Assembly: GCA_013331575.1 (NCBI GenBank)
Contig: DUGD01000081.1
Location: 10,197-28,440, forward strand
Source of the DNA: Candidatus Woesearchaeota archaeon
GTDB taxonomy: Archaea; Nanobdellota; Nanobdellia; Woesearchaeales; UBA525
Length of the DNA: 18,244 bases
Reading direction: 5' to 3'
This document shows positions 15,432 through 18,244 of this stretch, one piece after another. The notes beneath the pieces are model-generated. The model worked only from the letters and a program-made list of their open reading frames with translations. It did not search any database and had not been told where the DNA came from. A program made the position numbers and the translations under genes. Positions within the stretch are counted from its first letter, which is position 1. Each line of letters begins with the position of its first letter.

Positions 15432-15644
15432 TCACGAGAACTTTGTACGCAGCGCGCGGCATATCTCTTCGAAATCTGCTTGCGTGTTACTCTTGAAGCG
15501 CGATACGGTCACTCCCGCATCATCTTGTATCTCTTCGAACACCTGCTTTGTATGGCGGGAGGTCCTCTGCGTTGCGTCCCGATGCTGTTTGGCGGCGCAC
15601 AATCTCTTCCCGGTCCGTATGGGTTGTGATGATGCAGTTTGTAA
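15432..15644 (-). pseudogene. 5'-truncated remnant of a P-loop kinase paralogue
   Basis: This minus-strand reading frame has no ATG and is closed by a TAA at 15645-15647. It encodes 70 residues resembling the C-terminal third of the kinase at 16088-16624. The remnant ends VTVSRFKSNTQADFEEIC and then LRTKFS; the intact gene has VTILRYTSNTKDDLDAIC and then CRKLS. DNA similarity is strongest near 15570-15595 against 16224-16249, around TTGCGTCCCGATGCT. The Walker A half is missing, so it cannot work as a kinase. It was probably cut by the rearrangement that placed the 76-residue gene and its promoter upstream. A short functional fragment cannot be excluded. Confidence 0.6.
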
Positions 15645-15672
15645 TTACTCGATAGTGATAAAAAAAGAAACA

Positions 15673-15680
15673 TTTATATA
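15673..15680 (+). promoter_or_regulatory. TATA box of the 76-residue gene
   Basis: TTTATATA is preceded by an A-rich BRE-like stretch (15660-15670). The predicted start is near 15703, just before the ribosome binding site GGTGA (15703-15707). The motif TTCAACTACTAATT (15689-15702) lies between TATA and transcript start, where an operator would act. Confidence 0.6.
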
Positions 15681-15711
15681 CTTCGTGGTTCAACTACTAA
15701 TTGGTGATACT

Positions 15712-15942
15712 ATGAATACGGATATCCAAGATGTAATAGAATCTATTGTTACTGCGGGCCGCGGTTATGCGCCCAGAGGGTTCGCAAGACCTGTGAACAC
15801 ATCGGCTCAGTTGCGGGTGTTTCTCGGCAGCCAAGAAGTTGAAGCCTATACGATGGATGATCTAGTTGGTCCTTGTGCGGCTCTTTGGGATGAGTACGAT
15901 GCTGCTGGAAAAGTAGCATATAGCTCAAGTTGGAAAGATTAA
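15712..15942 (+). CDS. Orphan 76-residue acidic protein
   Basis: This small soluble protein has an N-terminal helix (about 1-15), a Gly/Arg/Pro-rich turn (GRGYAPRGFARP, 17-28), a beta-like segment LRVFLGSQEVEAY (34-46) and an acidic helix DDLVGPCAALWDEYDAAG (48-65). There is no membrane segment or signal peptide. I recognise no family. The ATG at 15712 is preceded by GGTGA with good spacing, and a clear TATA box lies 35 bases upstream. A T-rich terminator follows at 15958. These signals make it a real gene despite its size. It sits between a kinase remnant and an intact kinase, and may be a substrate or regulator of the nearby ClpX-like ATPase; that is speculation. Confidence 0.65.
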   Translation: MNTDIQDVIESIVTAGRGYAPRGFARPVNTSAQLRVFLGSQEVEAYTMDDLVGPCAALWDEYDAAGKVAYSSSWKD

Positions 15943-15950
15943 GTTTAGTT

Positions 15951-15979
15951 CTATTGCTTTTTTTGTTTTTATCTATATT
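15951..15979 (+). terminator. T-rich terminator
   Basis: T-runs at 15958-15964 and 15966-15970 lie 16 bases after the stop of the 76-residue gene. On the opposite strand, six Ts (15995-16000) could end the convergent kinase transcript. Confidence 0.55.
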
Positions 15980-16068
15980 ATTCGGAAACTCTGCAAAAAA
16001 TGTGTTATGTGCCTTCGCTTTCAGACTATCAATTGTGCTCTTTGTTTCACACGTCACTTTGGTTCTCG

Positions 16069-16087
16069 CGGGCGTGGGAGTTCGGTC
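16069..16087. repeat. 19-bp direct repeat with tRNA-Arg 3'-end sequence, distal copy
   Basis: CGGGCGTGGGAGTTCGGTC is identical to 16699-16717. Its first 12 bases equal the 3' end of the tRNA-Arg gene with its flanking base (16756-16767). It ends exactly where the stop codon of the kinase gene begins (16088). This resembles an attachment-site duplication left by tRNA-targeted integration. Confidence 0.6.
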
Positions 16088-16624
16088 TTAAGATAGCTTG
16101 CGACACAAATCACTGCAGATGGCGTCCAGATCATCTTTTGTGTTCGAAGTGTACCTGAGTATTGTCACACTAGGCATTGGCGCGATGGGTTGGAACTCGC
16201 GTCGGTATCGCTCAAGGTCCTCCGCTTTGCGTCCCGATGCTACTTGGCGTGCCAACAGCACGTTCCAATCAGTGTCTAGTTGTACGATATACTTTGAAGT
16301 GGGTATGGTGCCGGCGATGTGGCTATCAAAGTAGATGTTCGTGTCGAACATGAGTCTTCGTATATCCGCATACATTGCCGTGGAGTCAAAGACTGCGTTC
16401 TTCCCCATGTGTAATTGCTCCATTAATCGGTGCTTCGCCACATAGAAGAGGTGATCTTCGCGCTGATCGTCGGTCCCCCATTTGATGCCGTACTCATCGC
16501 GGATATCGTCCGCCCCAATGCGACTGAATCCAAGATGGTTGCTGAGATATGTAGACACCGTCGATTTCCCGCATCGCGGATAACCTGCCATCAGGATAAG
16601 TTTCCGAGGTGTGTCGATTGTCAT
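16088..16624 (-). CDS. P-loop (AAA_33-type) nucleotide or polynucleotide kinase
   Basis: This 178-residue protein has the layout of small P-loop kinases related to polynucleotide kinase and zeta-toxin. Walker A is GYPRCGKST (14-22). Acidic residues D39-D40 follow in GADDIRDEYG, where the phosphate acceptor binds. VFDSTAM (78-84, D80) is the Walker B-like strand. An Arg/Lys lid runs from about 125 to 143. Core elements are present, so activity is likely; the substrate is unknown. The ATG at 16624 lies about 26 bases after a TATA box, indicating a leaderless transcript. The gene is bracketed by identical 19-bp repeats, and a truncated paralogue lies 440 bases away. These are signs of mobility or rearrangement. 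Confidence 0.8.
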   Translation of the reverse strand: MTIDTPRKLILMAGYPRCGKSTVSTYLSNHLGFSRIGADDIRDEYGIKWGTDDQREDHLFYVAKHRLMEQLHMGKNAVFDSTAMYADIRRLMFDTNIYFDSHIAGTIPTSKYIVQLDTDWNVLLARQVASGRKAEDLERYRREFQPIAPMPSVTILRYTSNTKDDLDAICSDLCRKLS

Positions 16625-16644
16625 ACTGTCTTATGGCGATGAGA

Positions 16645-16654
16645 ATATATAAGC
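16645..16654 (-). promoter_or_regulatory. TATA box of the kinase gene, with upstream palindrome
   Basis: On the minus strand this reads CTTATATATT, centred about 26 bases before ATG 16624. A perfect 6-bp inverted repeat (TACTAC 16666-16671 with GTAGTA 16678-16683) lies just upstream of the BRE position and could be an operator. Confidence 0.65.
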
Positions 16655-16698
16655 TTTTCTATTTTTACTACTTATGAGTAGTATTGAATTTTCGTTCA

Positions 16699-16758
16699 CG
16701 GGCGTGGGAGTTCGGTCACTTCGTTCCGAACTGCCCCCGCCGTTTTCTTCGAAAACGG
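16699..16758. repeat. Proximal 19-bp tRNA-end repeat in a hairpin pair abutting the tRNA 3' end
   Basis: The second copy of the 19-bp repeat (16699-16717) forms the left arm of a long, slightly imperfect hairpin closing at about 16739. Directly after it, CCGTTTTC (16740-16747) pairs perfectly with GAAAACGG (16751-16758). Its last two bases are the 3' end of the tRNA. On the tRNA strand the loop is GAA. Confidence 0.65.
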
Positions 16759-16901
16759 GCGTGGGAGGATTTGAACCCCCGACCACCGGCTTACTCCGCG
16801 GATCTCTGCTAACTCTCGTTTCAACCCGAAGGCTTTAGCGAAATGTTCATCATTGATCCACTTAGGAGTCCGATGCTCTATCCAAGCTGAGCTACACGCC
16901 C
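16757..16901 (-). tRNA. tRNA-Arg(CCU) with intron
   Basis: The exons are 16901-16863 (nucleotides 1-37) and 16791-16757 (38-72). The acceptor GGGCGTG pairs with CACGCCC. The D-arm is GCTC with GAGC. The anticodon loop CTCCTAA gives CCU, decoding AGG. The T-arm GGGGG-TTCAAAT-CCTCC includes one G-U. The variable loop is 5 bases, and A14, G15 and C48 are present. CCA is not encoded; the discriminator would be G. The anticodon stem has one oddity: positions 31 and 39 are A and G, a mismatch. Both gene ends lie inside perfect hairpins extending into the flanks, and no TATA box is seen at the usual distance upstream. Confidence 0.9.
16792..16862 (-). other. 71-base archaeal tRNA intron at position 37/38
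   Basis: The junctions form a canonical bulge-helix-bulge. The 4-bp helix CTCC/GGAG is flanked by two 3-base bulges, both TAA, each cut after the second base. An outer 7-bp helix, GTGGATC with GATCCGC, stabilises it. This is the standard substrate of the archaeal splicing endonuclease. Confidence 0.85.
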
Positions 16902-17023
16902 TTGGCTTCGCCAAGGGCGTTACTTTGTCTTCGCCTGTTGGCGAACCCAAAGTACACGCCCCACGGCGTTACTCTTTTCGTTCGGAGCGTTATTCTGTCT
17001 TCGCATTAGCGAATGCAAATTGC
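16896..17023. repeat. Overlapping hairpins and degenerate repeats upstream of the tRNA
   Basis: A perfect 11-bp hairpin (16896-16906 with 16910-16920; loop GAA on the tRNA strand) takes in the first six bases of the tRNA. It shares bases with a second, longer hairpin (16916-16927 with 16948-16960, inner 16930-16935 with 16940-16945). Only one of the two can form at a time. A degenerate unit starting GGCGTTACTTTGTCTTCGC recurs near 16963 and 16986. A tRNA promoter is not evident. The symmetric TATA at 17062-17072 could act in both directions, giving a long structured pre-tRNA leader. Confidence 0.6.
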
Positions 17024-17061
17024 CCGTCTCCGAGGTACTGTGTCTGCTGAAAACCCACCAG

Positions 17062-17072
17062 TATTTTTAAAC
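17062..17072 (+). promoter_or_regulatory. TATA box of the TruD gene
   Basis: TATTTTTAAAC is centred about 27 bases before ATG 17094. This supports leaderless initiation there and rejects the upstream in-frame ATG 17013. Confidence 0.6.
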
Positions 17073-17093
17073 TATGGCCCTCTCCAACGCTCC

Positions 17094-18149
17094 ATGCAGC
17101 TCAAGACCGTCCCTGAGGACTTCATCGTGGTCGAGATGGCCCATCATGACATCCTGCCTGAAGGGCAGTACGCGCTCCTCGAGCTCACGAAACGCAACAT
17201 GACGACCGAGCGTGCGCTCTCGCTTCTCGCGGAGAGCCTTGGCGTCAATCGCAACGCGGTCGGCTACGCCGGAAGCAAGGATTCCCGCGCTGTCACCAAA
17301 CAGTATGTGAGCGTCAAGACATTCCCCGGTATTGATGCGCGTGTGGCGCGATTGCAGCGCGACAATCCTGTCGTCCGTTTGCTTGGTTTCGTGCGCGAAC
17401 CGCTCGGTCTTGGCATGCTCGATCAGAACCGCTTCGAGATCGTCGTGCGAAAGATACGCAACGAGCGTGTCGCGCCGCTTACCGCAATACCCAAATACTT
17501 CGACGAGCAACGGTTCTCGAGCGCGAACGCGAAGATCGGCCTGCTGCTTCTCAAACGCGACTTCGTTGCCGCGGCACAGACTATCCTCGCGACCGATCCT
17601 TACGCCGCGGAGCGTGTCCGTGAGCACCTCGAACGCATCCCGACCGATGGCGTTGGCGCCTTGCGATTCCTGCCCAAGCATACCCTTCTCATGTATGTGC
17701 ACGCGTACCAATCGCTCCTGTGGAACGAGGCTCTCACGAGGTATATCGCGATGCAAGACCCTGCCGCGGCACGCGTGGATGGTCCGGTGCCGATACTCGT
17801 TCCCTCCATCGATGTTCCGAACATCGCTATTCCCCTGGTCGGTTTCGGCACCGCGCTCGTACCACCGTTCGATTTGTGGTATGCCGAGATGCTGGATCGT
17901 GAGCATCTCTCATCGCGTGATTTCGTGGTCCGCGCGCTGCCGTTCCTTTCCGCTGAAGGTGGATCGCGCGACGCGTTCTTCCCGGTCGATAGGCTCGAGA
18001 TCGGGTCGCTTGCCGATGACACGGTGAATCCTGGTTTCCATCAACAGTTCATCTCGTTCGTGTTGCCGAAATCTTGCTATGCAACCATGGTTGTCAAGTG
18101 CTTGTATCGGACCGGCGATATCTCCGGTAAGGACGACGTGACGTCGTGA
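17094..18149 (+). CDS. truD: tRNA pseudouridine(13) synthase TruD
   Basis: This 351-residue pseudouridine synthase modifies uridine 13 in the D-arm of tRNAs (and equivalent sites for the eukaryotic Pus7 relatives). The catalytic aspartate is D63 in VGYAGSKDSRAVTKQ, the TruD form of the motif. Other family blocks are LGMLDQNRFEIVVR, YFDEQRFSS (an N-Y-F-G-x-Q-R-F equivalent), MYVHAYQSLLWNEAL and the C-terminal PKSCYATMVVKCLYR strand. It is on the short side for an archaeal TruD, with a compact insert domain. The frame is open back to 17013, but those 27 residues precede the transcript start and do not look conserved. It stands alone on this strand, divergent from the tRNA-Arg gene. The 95 bases after the stop show nothing recognisable. 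Confidence 0.92.
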   Translation: MQLKTVPEDFIVVEMAHHDILPEGQYALLELTKRNMTTERALSLLAESLGVNRNAVGYAGSKDSRAVTKQYVSVKTFPGIDARVARLQRDNPVVRLLGFVREPLGLGMLDQNRFEIVVRKIRNERVAPLTAIPKYFDEQRFSSANAKIGLLLLKRDFVAAAQTILATDPYAAERVREHLERIPTDGVGALRFLPKHTLLMYVHAYQSLLWNEALTRYIAMQDPAAARVDGPVPILVPSIDVPNIAIPLVGFGTALVPPFDLWYAEMLDREHLSSRDFVVRALPFLSAEGGSRDAFFPVDRLEIGSLADDTVNPGFHQQFISFVLPKSCYATMVVKCLYRTGDISGKDDVTS

Positions 18150-18244
18150 TGGTTTGGCGTTGTGTTGTTCGGGGTTATGATTAGCGTGTTTGCGTGCTTT
18201 GTGACGTTCTCTTGCTGCGGCGGATGCACTCTCGCTTGAGTCTC

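Noticed and set aside
15357..15629. Plus-strand frames over the kinase remnant
   Set aside because: They are antisense to a frame with clear similarity to the intact kinase.
16696..16950. Minus-strand 84-residue frame
   Set aside because: It is a translation of the tRNA gene, its intron and flanking hairpins.
16915..17010. CRISPR-like short repeats
   Set aside because: The repeated units are degenerate, self-palindromic and only about three in number, with no spacers of regular length.

Overview
The window looks like a stretch of an archaeal chromosome. It carries an RNase P Rpp21 subunit, a VAT/Cdc48 double-AAA ATPase, GatE (the archaea-specific tRNA-dependent amidotransferase subunit), TruD, and a tRNA-Arg(CCU) with a canonical bulge-helix-bulge intron. 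Many genes have a TATA-like element centred about 26-30 bases before the start codon, as expected for leaderless archaeal transcripts. The moderately high GC and a DUF5652-type small membrane protein hint at a DPANN-type lineage, but that placement is a guess from gene content.

Regions. 1-730: a structured repeat (copy A), a long structured leader, and the Rpp21 gene. 941-3323: two tandem, diverged calcineurin-like phosphoesterase paralogues. 3430-3640: a chain of perfect hairpins containing copy B of the same repeat. 3766-4014: a DUF5652-like membrane protein. 4281-6578 (minus): Cdc48/VAT. 6890-8851: GatE, divergent from Cdc48. 8999-9865: a PHP-domain hydrolase. 9952-12313 (minus): a two-gene unit of a UPF0104-type membrane protein and an (alpha/alpha)6-barrel protein. 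12383-12475: an intergenic nested stem structure that may be an RNA gene. 12533-13390 (minus): a coiled-coil protein.

13516-16756 reads as a more accessory, AT-richer stretch. It holds a ClpX-like AAA+ ATPase with an unfamiliar N-terminal domain, a 5'-truncated remnant of a P-loop kinase, an orphan 76-residue protein, and an intact P-loop kinase. The intact kinase lies between two identical 19-bp direct repeats. Twelve bases of each repeat match the 3' end of the neighbouring tRNA-Arg gene, as at sites of tRNA-targeted integration. 16757-18149: the intron-bearing tRNA-Arg, bracketed by perfect GAA-loop hairpins that run into both its ends, then TruD.

The housekeeping genes centre on tRNA and RNA maturation (RNase P, TruD, GatE, tRNA-Arg) and protein unfolding (Cdc48). 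The least ordinary items are the covarying hairpin repeat, the paired phosphoesterases with reciprocal active-site loss, the ClpX-like island beside the tRNA, and the nested intergenic stem.
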